Source of the DNA: Lithodes maja
Taxonomy: Eukaryota > Arthropoda > Malacostraca > Decapoda > Lithodidae
Assembly: GCA_037953745.1 (NCBI GenBank)
Contig: JBAKBP010003238.1
Span: 93,795-157,794, forward strand
Direction: 5' to 3'
Length of the DNA: 64,000 nucleotides
Positions 12,025-22,402 of the stretch are shown here, piece by piece. The notes under the pieces were generated by a model. The model was not told the DNA's origin, ran no database searches, and saw only the letters and a program-made list of their open reading frames with translations. Each line of letters begins with the position of its first letter. Within the stretch, counting starts at the first letter, position 1. Both the position numbers and the translations under genes were made by a program.

Positions 12025-12247
12025 GAGTACAAAGGAGTACAAAGGAAATCAAGCAACAACAGGTCTAGTGACCCTTCTAGGCTGCTTGTCCTCCAAAACA
12101 CTGAGGATCAAGTGTCCAAACAGTGGTTTAGAGTGGGTAAGGGAACATTGGAAAGGGAACTACTGCCCTAGAACTAATGTCTGTGGCAGGATTAGGAAGT
12201 TAGTAGGGGACAGATGGGTTAGTAACTGAGGGGGGTATACAATAAAG

Positions 12248-15046
12248 TTATTCATTTACAAACGCAGTCAGTCGCGGGTTTGATGCGAGATATTTGTCTA
12301 AGCGGAGTTTAAATGAATCAACGGTGCTGCAGTCTATAACGTCTCGGGGAAGCCCATTCCACAAGTTGACAACTCGATTGAAGAAGAAATTCTTAGATTC
12401 GTGTGAGTTAAAAGATTTACCAATAATTTTGCAACCGTTTCCCCGCGTGTAATTAGACTGGTCGATAATGAAGTACTTACTACAGTTCATATTGTCGATG
12501 CCTTTGATGATTTTGAACACTTGAATTAAGTCGCCTCTTAATCTGCGCTGGGTTAAAGGAAATAGATTTAATTCTCTAAGACGCTCTTCGTATGGTTTGT
12601 TCTTTAGGCTAGGTATCATTTTGGTAACTCTACGTTGAACTCGTTCTAGCTTGTTTATATCTTTTTGGTAATAAGGGCACCAGGATTGAACGCAGTATTC
12701 CAGAAGAAGGCGGACTAAGGAATTGTAAAGGGTTAGGATAACATCTTTGGATTTATGCTCAAATGACCTGCCAATAAAGCCAATTATTTTGTTTGCCTTC
12801 TTAACAACTTCTGAACATTGTTGACTCGGTTTTAGGTTACTCGATATTGTTACTCCCAGATCGGTTTCTTTGTTTACATTCTTAAGCTGAGTGCCATTCA
12901 TCGAATAGTTTGCTTTCTCATTTAGGTATCCGATATGTAGTACTTTACATTTATCCGCATTGAAACTCATTTGCCAAATTTGGGCCCAACATGACAATTT
13001 ATCTAGATTGTGTTGCATATCGTCAACTTGTTCTTTTGAGAGTACGCTATTTGCAATTTTTGTATCGTCAGCAAATTTCGAGACTGTACAGGTGAGACCC
13101 TCATCTATGTCGTTGATGTAAATTAGAAAGAGAATTGGTCCTAGTACCGATCCCTGGGGTACCCCACTACTTACATTGGTCCATTTTGATGCCTTACCGT
13201 TTATGACTACTCTTTGCTTTCTGTCGCTGAGCCAATTTTCTATCCATTTCAACACACCGTCTTGTATTCCATGCGCTTTTAGTTTTAGCAGTAATCGTTT
13301 GTGGGGAACTTTGTCAAAGGCCTTTTGAAAATCAAGGTATATAATATCTACAGCTTTACTCTCATCGTAGAGGTTGAAGATATCGTGAAAGAAGTCTAAG
13401 AGGTTTGTTAAACAGGAACGTTTTTTACGAAAGCCGTGTTGAGTATCTTTAAGTAAGTTATTTGCCTCTAAGTGATTTACGAGTCTGTCTCTTATGACCG
13501 TTTCTAGCATTTTACATACAATTGAGGTTAAGCTAATTGGACGATAGTTACTGGGTAGGGATTTGCTGCCTTTTTTGAATATCGGTGTTACGTTGGCTAG
13601 CTTCCACTGATCAGGCATAGTCCCAGACTGCAAGGATTCATTGAATAGCAATGTCAGTGGTTTGGAGAGCTTATCCTTAGATTCCTTTAGAACTCTAGGT
13701 GAGATTGTATCAGGTCCAGGCGTTTTATTTACCTTGAGTTTATCTAAACAATTCAATACTTCTCTCTCTGTAACGGTGATATTGCTTAGAACATCTGAAT
13801 TATCAATCTGAATCGGCGATGGTGTAGGGATATCACTGAGGTCTTCGGCTGTAAAAACTGATGCAAAGAAGGTATTGAGGGCATTACTCATTTGTACTTC
13901 GTCTTTGGTGTATTCTCCATTTTCATCGACTAACGGTCCAACAGTTGAAGTAACTACTTTTTTCTTTCTGATATAACTATAGAATTCTTTCGGGTTTGTT
14001 TTACTTTGATTCGCAACATGTAACTCCAGGGTCTTTTTACTTTGCTTAATTAACTTTTTGGCTTTGCGTCGTAGCTCTACAAATTTCACTCGTTCTTCGT
14101 CATTTTGTGAGGATTTTAATCTATCATTAGCAAATTTTTTAGCAAGCAGACAGACTGAAATATCTTTATTCCACCATTTGGGCTTATCATTTTGGCCTGG
14201 ACGCCGTATTTTCGATGGTATGCAGTCTTGCACTGCCTTAAGGTAAGTGGTTGTGAAACACTCCCAAGATGTATTTATGTCGTTATTGTTAGTCAGAAAG
14301 CTCCAGTCAGTTTCTTTAAGTTTTGATTTAAGTTTATGAAAATTTGCTTTCTTGAAATTAGGGACTTTCTCAATGCTGCTATTTGATTTGTTACTAGTAA
14401 ACTTTAAAGTGAAAGTTATCGTACGATGGTCGCTGTTACTGAATTCATCACCAACATTCAAATTCTCTATTAATTCTTCTTTTGTTGCGAGTACAAGGTC
14501 AAGCACATTATTACCACGGGTCGGAGATTGTACAAATTGAAAAAGTGAACTCTCTTGCAAGTTAGCATAGAGGTCGTGTCCAGAGTGTGAAGTAAGAATA
14601 TCGCCCCATTTAGTCACGGGTAAGTTGAAATCGCCAAGAATTACGGTATCTTGTATGTTAGTTATTTCTGCAATTTGTTCATAAATTTCACTGTCAGTTT
14701 GCACTGATTGAGATGGGGGTCTGTATAATAAAGCTAGTGTTATTTTAGTTCCTCGTTTATTATTTAATAGTACGTAAGATATGTCTATATTTGCAATTTG
14801 AGGTTTTGACATTAAGACGGGATTAAGACTTTCCTTTATAAAAAACAGAACTCCTCCTCCATTTCTATTGATCCGACTTTTCTCAAACATTGTATAACCA
14901 GGAAGCGTATATTCGGCTAAAAAGTCTCTGTCTTCCGTATTTAACCAAGATTCTGTAATGCCGATTATATCATAATGTTCTGCAAACACGATTTCCTCTA
15001 GATCTGAAAATTTATTGCGTATGCTACGAGCATTTACATAAAACAC
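12248..15046 (-). CDS. CR1-A copy 1 ORF2: endonuclease-reverse transcriptase
   Basis: 932 codons, uninterrupted. The N-terminal ~220 residues are an exonuclease-endonuclease-phosphatase fold: YVNARSIRNKF, GITESWL, ALLYRPP, LGDFNLPVTKW, and the SDHR catalytic motif near residue 205. RT follows: KTPGPDTISP, NYRPISLTS, QHGFRKKRS, DIIYLDFQKAFDKVP, SGVPQGSVLGP and catalytic FADD. The C-terminal part carries the usual thumb-like WCPYYQKDINKLERVQRR segment. The endonuclease would nick the target and the RT would prime from it. Copy 2 has a longer N-terminus (983 codons), so the true start here may lie upstream, out of frame or lost. Confidence 0.92.
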   Translation of the reverse strand: MFYVNARSIRNKFSDLEEIVFAEHYDIIGITESWLNTEDRDFLAEYTLPGYTMFEKSRINRNGGGVLFFIKESLNPVLMSKPQIANIDISYVLLNNKRGTKITLALLYRPPSQSVQTDSEIYEQIAEITNIQDTVILGDFNLPVTKWGDILTSHSGHDLYANLQESSLFQFVQSPTRGNNVLDLVLATKEELIENLNVGDEFSNSDHRTITFTLKFTSNKSNSSIEKVPNFKKANFHKLKSKLKETDWSFLTNNNDINTSWECFTTTYLKAVQDCIPSKIRRPGQNDKPKWWNKDISVCLLAKKFANDRLKSSQNDEERVKFVELRRKAKKLIKQSKKTLELHVANQSKTNPKEFYSYIRKKKVVTSTVGPLVDENGEYTKDEVQMSNALNTFFASVFTAEDLSDIPTPSPIQIDNSDVLSNITVTEREVLNCLDKLKVNKTPGPDTISPRVLKESKDKLSKPLTLLFNESLQSGTMPDQWKLANVTPIFKKGSKSLPSNYRPISLTSIVCKMLETVIRDRLVNHLEANNLLKDTQHGFRKKRSCLTNLLDFFHDIFNLYDESKAVDIIYLDFQKAFDKVPHKRLLLKLKAHGIQDGVLKWIENWLSDRKQRVVINGKASKWTNVSSGVPQGSVLGPILFLIYINDIDEGLTCTVSKFADDTKIANSVLSKEQVDDMQHNLDKLSCWAQIWQMSFNADKCKVLHIGYLNEKANYSMNGTQLKNVNKETDLGVTISSNLKPSQQCSEVVKKANKIIGFIGRSFEHKSKDVILTLYNSLVRLLLEYCVQSWCPYYQKDINKLERVQRRVTKMIPSLKNKPYEERLRELNLFPLTQRRLRGDLIQVFKIIKGIDNMNCSKYFIIDQSNYTRGNGCKIIGKSFNSHESKNFFFNRVVNLWNGLPRDVIDCSTVDSFKLRLDKYLASNPRLTAFVNE

Positions 15047-15111
15047 CTTAAGAGTATTAGAGTTGGATGTTACTGATTGTGCGTTGTCTGAATTTTCAGT
15101 TCGTATTTGAC

Positions 15112-15748
15112 TTACACTACCCTGTCTTGGGTCTGGTTGACCCCGTTTTTTGAACGGAAATCCTTGACTGCATCGTTCAGCAGACGACCAAGACGTGCAG
15201 CTCCTACTTCATTGAGATGTACACCATCTCCTGAAAACAAAGATTTATCATAGTAAAAATTATCCCACGTGTCGACAAAGCCGATGTTCTCCTCCCTGCA
15301 GAGTTTGGCTAGTCGGCGATTTGTACTGGTAGCTATGTTGTAGAATCGGTTTTCTACATCAATCCGGGGAACAATTCCTGAAATTAAGATTCTATTAGAT
15401 TTTTCCTTGAAGGACCTGATCAGCCGCCGGTACTTGCAAAGTAGTTCCTCTGACCGCGTCCGTTGGACATCGTTAGATCCAACGTGGATGATGTACGTAG
15501 TGCTTGCGGGGGCGAGCCTGGAAACCTTTTCCAGAGCCGCAACAATGTCGTCCACGCCGCCACCTGGGATACAGAATCGCTTTCTGGTCCTGGGTGCCCT
15601 GGCGCAGAACTCGGTTAGTTGGCCACGGACCATGGAGTCGCCCACAAGCCGAACTTCTTCCGTTTCCTCTTCCTCGTCAATAGCCAGAATTTTGAAGCGG
15701 TTTTGGCATGTTGTCGGGATGACCTTCCTGGTACTGGTACTGTACCTA
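15112..15748 (-). pseudogene. CR1-A copy 1 ORF1: SGNH/GDSL esterase domain, 5'-truncated
   Basis: SGNH-hydrolase motifs in order: RLVGDSMVRG (catalytic Ser block), IPGGGVDDI, IIHVGSNDV (Asn block) and GDGVHLNEVG (Asp-His block). Esterase-type ORF1 proteins are known from CR1 and related LINEs, where they are thought to act in RNP assembly or membrane and lipid binding. The frame ends 65 bp before the first ATG of ORF2, in another frame. Its 5' part is lost at the junction with Gypsy-1, and the open frame runs ~30 bp into antisense Gypsy sequence, which is not native. Confidence 0.85.
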
Positions 15749-15994
15749 CAGGAGCTTCTGGGTATCGTTTTGTCGCTCAAACATTTCGAAGTTTATGTTC
15801 CAGCCTACGGCCCGGTAGTGACGATTTATACGGACCATCATCCCTTGAAATTCCTAAATCAGTTTCACAATCGGAATATGCAGTTGACCAGGTGGTCCCT
15901 AATGCTCCAAGAGTATAATCTCAACATTCAGCATATTGCCGGGAGTGAGAACGTGATAGCAGATTGTCTATCAAGGGTTGATGATCCAAGATAG
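15749..15994 (+). pseudogene. Gypsy-1 RNase H, distal part
   Basis: Gypsy-1 pol resumes with ELLGIVLSLKHFEVYVPAYG, then VVTIYTDHHPLKFL and IQHIAGSENVIADCLSRVDD, the classic C-terminal RNase H block of Ty3-like elements. It ends at a stop at 15992-15994. The proximal part lies at 10819-12024, across the LINE. No integrase follows, which confirms the integrase-first order. Confidence 0.9.
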
Positions 15995-16270
15995 TCGTAC
16001 ACGGTGTGTGGGTTGAGCAGGAGTAAAATTAGGCTATCATAACGCCGTCCAAAAAGATTATAAAACAATAAAATAAACGAGAAAACACTTTCTTTTTTTT
16101 TAGTTTTGTAAGTCTTTATTGTTGTAGCATGATGCATGCGATGTTGTGTTTTATGTATAATTCACACTTCAGTTGTTGTGCACCTTTTGCAATTAGTGGC
16201 AGCTAAGGGTAGCAGGTCGGTTGGTTGCCTGTCAGATTTTGATAATGCTTCTAAGGTCGATTATCTAAAA

Positions 16271-16283
16271 TCTTGGGGGGGGC
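16271..16283 (+). promoter_or_regulatory. Gypsy-1 polypurine tract
   Basis: TCTTGGGGGGGGGC directly abuts the 3' LTR start at 16284. Equivalent G-rich tracts precede the 3' LTRs of Gypsy-2 (TCTTGGGGGAGG) and Gypsy-3. This is the expected plus-strand primer site. Confidence 0.8.
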
Positions 16284-18078
16284 TGTGACGCCCCCAGTGC
16301 GTTGCAACGCAACCTGATTGTACTCCTTGGTACTCTAATGTACCGCCCGTGATCTGGCTACCGTCAGCCGCTATGTATATTGAGTGTGACAACTTATAAC
16401 TATGTTCTTTGTATCTCTGCAAAGGTCTCGTCATGTGCTAACCAGTGGTGGGTTTTGTTTTAAGCCATGTCGAGACCTTCCATTTAATATGTAGTATCAA
16501 TAGAGAAGTTGATAGATAAGACAATGGGAGTTCAGAGAGAGAGAGTGAGTTGGGCTTCAGAGCAGGAGGGTAGCATGGCCGGGTGGGTTGCCAGACGTAT
16601 GGACTGGTTGGCAACCTTGCGCTTATAGCTAGGCGCGATAGGGTTGGTAGTCCATTGCTGCCTGCCTACGCTGCCTGGGCTGCCCATATTGTCGTACAGC
16701 ACATTGTCTGGAGGCTCGCTGCGTGTTCCATGATCAGGTTGCCTAGAACCTTTGAGATTCTAACATCCCTTGCCCTCTCTCCCAACTTCTCACGGTTGCA
16801 CTCTTTCTCTCTGACGACATTACTCTCATTTCATTCTTCTCTCTATTTAAATGCATAACCTTCCCTTGAGGTCCTAAAGGAGTTTCAGCACTCACCTCTC
16901 GTATTACTCTTAGGACAAGCATATATTTACATGTATTAGATTTAAGGGGTTAATGTGAACAGCGATCTTCTTGATGAGGATAGTTGGTGAACGTTCTACA
17001 TGTTCACGAGTTATAATAGCCCCGCTCATCATCCCATTTGTGACTAGACTGGTGCCATGTGTAAGAGCCCGACCATGCCCAGGAGTTGTCTGTAGAGGGA
17101 CGAGGACTTAGCCTTGATTTGCATACCGAGCCAGGAGCGAGTGTAGCACCCGAGACTACAGCTCGCTCGTAGTGCCGGTATAGTAGAGTAACGTAATTTA
17201 TCTGTCCTTGTGTTCTCTACAGTCTTTTCCTGGGTTCTCGCTTTCGGTGCTGGGACTCGTTGTTCCTGTGACTTGGCCTGCTAGCTAGAACACATGGGGA
17301 TGATGAGTGGGATATATCTTTATTTTACTATGCATTGCAGCTCTCTTTAAGTATATATCTATAACCCTTTACAATACACATTACTCACACACAAGACAAC
17401 ACTATTAATACTTTCATGTATCAATTAACTGCACTGTCGTTTTGCTGCTGTGTCCGGAGTTCTGTTGCGTAGGGCGCATACGGACTCGGAGGGGAGACAG
17501 AGTGAGAGAAGCGAAGTAGCCTATGCGGTAGTAGGCCACCGGCGCAGTACTGTTGCCTGCAACCTTTTAGTTATTCCAAGTATAGATTCATTATTATAAT
17601 AAGTGACTACTATTTATGTTCCTCCCATGTGTATTATTAGGTGTCTACTGGATCATGAATATCTTCTATGCTACATGCTAGTGCATGTTAGTAGGGGACA
17701 GTTAATGTAGTGCACGCGCTTTCAAGTAGGCGTGTACATTTGTCATTTAGCATTTCACTGTCATACCTTTAGCCTGCTTCTATTCTACATTATTAGAGGC
17801 TTAATATTAACATAGTTTCTTGAGTATTGCATTTCTTTAGTAATAACGTAACCTATAAATGTCTGAGGGAGTTTAGCCTCATAGCCTACCCCTGTTGTAC
17901 ACTTTCGCCGAGTTAAGGTACCTCGTTACCGTAGACGATAACTCTGTAGGGCGTTGGTGCTTTTGTTGTCTGGAGCATATAGTATTTGGGACTGGAATCG
18001 AGCGTGTCATTGTCACTTAAGCCATTTCTGCCCTACGATCAAGAATCCCGAATAAGTATTGCCGATCCAGCCGTAACA
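16284..18078 (+). repeat. Gypsy-1 3' LTR
   Basis: Direct repeat of 5012-6804, differing by scattered substitutions and a small indel (TTATAATAGCCCC against TTATATGCCCC). It ends CCGTAACA and is followed by the target duplication GATG. Confidence 0.95.
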
Positions 18079-18082
18079 GATG

Positions 18083-18363
18083 GCACAGTCGTGTGCCTCA
18101 CTATGAAGTTCACAGATCGAGTCTTCCCGCTCTTCTCCATTCCCTTTTAGTTTGTGCGTTGTGTATTTGCTGTATAAGCATTAACCCTTTCAACTTTCGA
18201 TTACATATTTATTCTGTAGTAAATCTCGTTAGGAAAATGGAAACAATGGAAAACCAAGCTTTTGTCTATTTTTGCAAGACATCTTCAGGGTAATACAAGA
18301 CTACAGGGGGAGAGTGGGGCTTAAATACCCGTCCTAAATCATCTGCGAGTTGCTAACTATAGG
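18083..18363. other. Flank of Gypsy-1, no gene seen
   Basis: The first ~45 bases continue the short repeat into which Gypsy-1 inserted. TTAACCCTTTC at about 18180 resembles the end of the TTAA MITEs at 30-33 kb, but I could not find a matching second end. Short open frames here are unsupported. Confidence 0.5.
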
Positions 18364-18561
18364 TAGCGCCAACGAACTTGACAATTATCTGGACCCCTTA
18401 ACTTCTTATAACTCATATGAAAGCAATCGGGTTGACATTTATAGTATTTGGGAAGAGTCCACCAGGAAATAGGTGTGGAAATTTACAGCCAGTTTGCTCA
18501 AGATTCTTTTGAGTTACGAAGAGGTCAGGGATCGAGATTGTTGTCAAGTTCGTTGGCGCTA
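18364..18561. mobile_element. Small inverted-repeat element (MITE-like)
   Basis: Perfect 21-bp inverted arms at 18364-18384 and 18541-18561 (left arm begins TAGCGCCAACGAAC) enclose ~156 bp without coding capacity. The interior (TTTGGGAAGAGTC, GGAAATAGGTGTGGA, TTTGCTC) is shared with 28795-28880, so this is a dispersed family. I see no clear target duplication. DNA-transposon-derived MITE is likely; a chance hairpin is unlikely given 21 perfect pairs. Confidence 0.7.
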
Positions 18562-18830
18562 ACAATAGCATATAAATACAAAAAGTGTTGCTATCCTACT
18601 ACCTGGTGCCATATTTTTAGGAACATACTTATTTTACATAAAAAATTGATGTTTTACAAATGATATATACTTATACAGATATGCATATACATTGAAATAT
18701 GCCTAACACATACAATCTAATCTAATAATATATACAATTTGATACAAATCAATGAACTTAAGAAAATCAGTACAATGCAAAGCATAATATTTAGCATGAG
18801 CGTATACAGAATAGCCTATTTGAATAATAA

Positions 18831-18889
18831 CATAAGAACATAAGAAAATGGGAGTCTGCAGAAAGCCGATTGGCCTAAGCAAGGCAGAT
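18831..18889 (-). mobile_element. CR1-B LINE 3' tail, left part
   Basis: Begins CATAAGAACATAAGAA, which is (TTCTTATG)2 on the sense strand, the terminal repeat of CR1-B, then ATGGGAGTCTGCAGAAAGCCG. It is cut at ...GGCAGAT by a poly(A) LINE and resumes at 22075. The intact version of the junction is visible at 42563-42630. Confidence 0.85.
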
Positions 18890-19006
18890 ATAACATACAC
18901 ATCCAACTTCACGACATTGCCCAACATCGCTATCCTCTATCCATAAAACACTACTCTTCCCACTACATATAATACATGTAACACCATACACCTTTACCAA
19001 ATAAAT

Positions 19007-20071
19007 ATGGCAGTACAATTGTTAAGAGCAAACCTGATGGTCCCTCGGATATCCACCCCCGGCAGGGTTGGGTCATTGACACAGGGCCCTCCCGGTCGTC
19101 ATCATGCGACTGTGTCAAGAGCATTGGAACGTCCCAAAGCTGCTCGTCGGTGCAGCTTTTTCTTTAGCAATATAAGGGGACTTCACTCTAACATCAATTC
19201 TGTACATCAATTTCTTCAAGCAGAATCCCCTACTCTCCTTTTTTTGACAGAGACGCAAGTAACATCCACATCTGACACGTCTAGATTTAATTTTCTAGGT
19301 TATCAACTGCTCCAAAATTTCAGACCTAAAGGAGGTGTATGTTGCTTCGCAAAATCTGAAATTGCCCTGGAGGAGGTTACTAGTTTCAATTGTCCCTATT
19401 TTGATTATTCTATATACAAATTAATTTCTGCTGGTAAATTTAAATACATATGTTGCATCTATCGTTCCCCAAATACTCCTCCAGAGCAAAGTCTTTTTGA
19501 TTCTCTGTCCTCACAACTCAGTGTCCTCAACTTAAATGCTTCTTCTGAAATCACTGTGTTGGGTGATTTTAATGTCCATAATGTTGAATGGCTCACTCAT
19601 TCAGCCAGGACTGATGATGCTGGTCTTGAATGTGAGCTATTTGCAGACTCATTTAATCTCACTCAACTAGTCAACCAACCCACCCGTGTACCAGATAATC
19701 CTAATCATAATTCCCACCTACTGGACTTATTTTTAACAACCAATTCAGAAAATTATGATATTACAGTGAGGTCCCCGCTTGGATCTTCTGATCACTGTCT
19801 GATACAGGCCACCTGTCTATCACCTACCACACCTTCCCACTCTGAACCTGTTTTGGTGACTAAATGGCATTACGATAGGGCAGACTGGGAGGGTCTTCAA
19901 GGTTTCTTTATTGATATTCCCTGGACCTCTTTCTTTTCTAATGATGCACACACCACCTTGAGCCACATACAAGATTTTGTAAAAATTGGAATAGAAACTT
20001 TTATTCCTCATCAAAAGTACAGTAAAAGATCTAATTCACCTAAATGGTTTACCATAATTGTGCTAGAGTAA
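19007..20071 (+). pseudogene. LINE endonuclease domain, frameshifted at its end
   Basis: Endonuclease motifs: FSNIRGLHSN, LFLTETQ, CCIYRSPN, VLGDFNVHNVEW, GSSDHCLI. The domain occupies about residues 50-270 and should nick target DNA to prime reverse transcription. The frame stops at 20071 while homologous sequence continues in another frame from 20044, so one indel separates endonuclease from RT. The first ~40 residues match nothing I recognise. Confidence 0.85.
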
Positions 20072-22002
20072 CTGAACAAAACGCAATAGCCTACAATGCA
20101 TACACAAGATCAAAAACACATGAAGCCTTTAATTACTTTAGAAACATCAAAAATCATGCCAAAACTGTATTAAACCTAACCAAATCAAACTTTCTCCACA
20201 AGCAGGCAAATAAACTTCTAAATAATCCAAATGATAACAAAATATTTTGGTCTACTCTTAACGCATTCAAATCCAACTTCACTACTGCTTCATCCATTCC
20301 ACCATTAAAATCTCCTACTGGCAATCTTGTAAGTGATCCACGAGGTAAAGCTAACCTTCTTGCGGATATTTTCTCCACCAACTCAACCTTAGATGAAATA
20401 AAGCAAGATGTCCCTGTACTTAATTTTAATTCGCTTGAAATTCCCTCACTTAAGATCCACACCAAACATGTCAAAACTATTTTGCAGAATCTCTCAGTAG
20501 ATAAGGCTCCTGGTCCAGATGAAATTCCTCCAATAGTACTTAAGAAATGCTCCTTGGTGCTCGCTCCTGTATTGGCAAATATTTTCCGTCTGTGTACTCG
20601 TACCTCATGTTTCCCAGTACCCTGGAAAGAAGCAAACATCCATCCAGTTCCTAGAAAAGGTGCCTCTTCAGATCCATCAATCTACAGGCCAATAGCTATA
20701 ACTTCCACTCTTTGTAAAGTCTTTGAAATTATATTAAATAATCACATAATTAAGCATCTTGAGAATAATAATTTAATCAGTGATAGGCAATATGGTTTTA
20801 GACGATGTCGATCAACTGCAGACATTCTTTGCCTTCTTACGCATCAAATCAACCAACCTACAGACCAACATAGTGAAACACATACAATAGCACTGGATAT
20901 ATCAAAGGCATTTGATAGAGTCTGGCATCAATCCTTATTGTCGAAGATGTCACACTACGGCCTAGCATCATTAGTTCCACTAATTTCTTCTTATCTTCAT
21001 AACAGAAAAATACGTGTAATGGTAGATGGCCTTTATTCTCAATTTCACTCGATAAATGCTGGTGTTCCCCAGGGATCAGTTTTGGACCCAACTCTGTTCC
21101 TCATTCCTATCAATGATCTCATATCTACCACTCATAATCCAATACATTCCTACGCAGATGACTCAACACTCCACAGTTTCTTCACATTTACCAATTCTTT
21201 CACCCAACCCGATCTTATAAATTCAAAAATAAACACTGCAATTTCTCTGAACCAGGACCTTTCTAGAATTAATGAATGGGGACAAAAGAATCTAGTTTCC
21301 TTTAATGCACAGAAAACCAAGTACATTCAATTGTCTAACCGACAGAATTGCACTGACTCCCATATATTTTTTAATGATGTAAATATTCCCACTTCCCCTA
21401 GTATTGACATTCTCGGTGTAACATTAACTACTAACTTGAGCTGGACACATTATGTTAGAAGCATTGCTAAGAATGCCTCTAAAAAACTGGGACTCCTGTA
21501 CAGAGTTCGAGAATTCTTCACTGACGAGCAGTTGGCCGTAATATATAAAAGTCATGTGCGTTATCAGATGGATTACTGTTCACCTCTGTGGAGTGGAAGT
21601 GTATTGGTTGCATTGAGGCAGTTGGACAACATTCAAAATAAAGCTATTAGATTAATCAATAACCCTGTAATCACACAGGACCTTCCTACATTATCCATAC
21701 GAAGAAGTGTTGCATCCCTTGCATTATTCTACAGATATTTTCACAGCAATTGTTCCGAGGAACTTGCTCCAATTGTGCCGCCTCTCCACATCTTTCCCCG
21801 TAGAACTAGGGCAGCTGAGAGCGCCCACGAATTTACACTTTCTCCTCCACAATGCAGAACTTCTGCTTATCAAAATTCATTTATCCCTAGAACTACTACT
21901 CTTTGGAATTCACTTCCTTCGAGTTGCTTTCCACAAACTTACAATCTACAAAAGTTTAAATCCAGTTGTTACAAACATTTTATGAATGGAGGATGCCTTT
22001 AG
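20044..22002 (+). pseudogene. LINE reverse transcriptase
   Basis: 652 codons open. RT motifs: KAPGPDEIPP, YRPIAITSTLCKVFE, QYGFRRCRSTAD, ALDISKAFDRVWH, GVPQGSVLDPTLF (the usual Gly after SVL is Asp here), and catalytic YADDSTL. The C-terminus has the common YCSPLWSG and TTLWNSLPSSCF segments. The start is not a true initiator; this is the continuation of the endonuclease frame at 19007-20071. A 3' UTR of ~55 bp leads to the A-tail. Confidence 0.87.
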
Positions 22003-22074
22003 GCACATGGACCTTTTTGTTTTATCTGTGTTTTTCCTTCCTCCGTTCATTGTCTCTTAAAAAAAAAAAAAAAA

Positions 22075-22302
22075 TCCCTGTCCCACACAACTCCAATTAC
22101 AAAGCCCAATTATAGGCTCAACACTCTAATACCCTGAGGATCATCTTACCAAAACGGTTAGAGATTAACGCAGGATTACGGGGTCTGCAGAGCGCTGATT
22201 GGCCCAACCCCGCTGATCCCCCTTCACACCCAACCCTTCTCGTCCATATGCTTATCCAATTTTATCTTAAAGCTACCTACCGTTTTTTATCCCACTATAG
22301 CA
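22075..22302 (-). mobile_element. CR1-B LINE 3' tail, right part (5'-truncated)
   Basis: Continues 18831-18889 across the inserted LINE. TCCCTGTCCCACACAA...AGGATCATCTTACC...GGGGTCTGCAGAGCGC matches the CR1-B copy at 42610-42830, then ends at ATCCCACTATAGCAC. The original insertion was only ~290 bp of LINE 3' end. Confidence 0.85.
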
Positions 22303-22402
22303 CATGATACGCACAACACAGTGAACTAATACCAATATGTTATAGCAATGATACAACAATATGTGCTGTAATACACGATGAACACAACTATATATATATA
22401 TA

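Larger units (their letters stand above)
12025..15748 (-). mobile_element. CR1-A LINE, copy 1, inserted in Gypsy-1 RNase H
   Basis: An antisense, 5'-truncated LINE about 3.7 kb long. Its 3' end (low coordinates) is a short tandem repeat, GTACTCCTTT in the sense direction, seen here as GAGTACAAAG units; it is not poly(A). Short-repeat 3' ends are typical of the CR1/L2 group. It retains most of an SGNH-esterase ORF1 and an uninterrupted endonuclease-RT ORF2. It interrupts Gypsy-1 between YSTIE and the ELLGIVLSL segment. I see no convincing target duplication. A close relative lies at 23419-26982. Confidence 0.9.
5012..18078 (+). mobile_element. Gypsy-1: full-length LTR retrotransposon, integrase-first order
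   Basis: Bounded by ~1.79-kb direct LTRs (TGTGACG...GTAACA) with a 4-bp duplication GATG at 5008-5011 and 18079-18082. The order inside is leader with PBS, Gag, CCHC knuckle, protease, integrase, RT, RNase H, polypurine tract. Integrase before RT is not the usual Ty3/Gypsy order but matches Gmr1-like elements. An antisense LINE interrupts RNase H at about 12025-15748. The LTRs differ at roughly 16 positions by eye, about 1%, so the insertion is fairly young. A frameshift near the Gag start, an in-frame TAG and the LINE make it non-autonomous now. I see no env-like frame. Confidence 0.93.
18890..22074 (+). mobile_element. Poly(A) LINE (Jockey/I-like) inserted in a CR1-B tail
   Basis: About 3.2 kb ending in a 16-base A-run (22059-22074). 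It encodes an endonuclease frame and an RT frame that overlap after a frameshift. Left and right flanks join into a continuous CR1-B 3' UTR (GGCAGAT + CCCTGTCCC), which defines the insertion ends. Any target duplication is at most a few bases and hidden by the A-tail. Clade assignment is by motif impression only. Confidence 0.85.

Noticed and set aside
10819..16283. env gene of an endogenous retrovirus
   Set aside because: No frame follows RNase H before the polypurine tract in Gypsy-1, and the same holds in Gypsy-2 and Gypsy-3.
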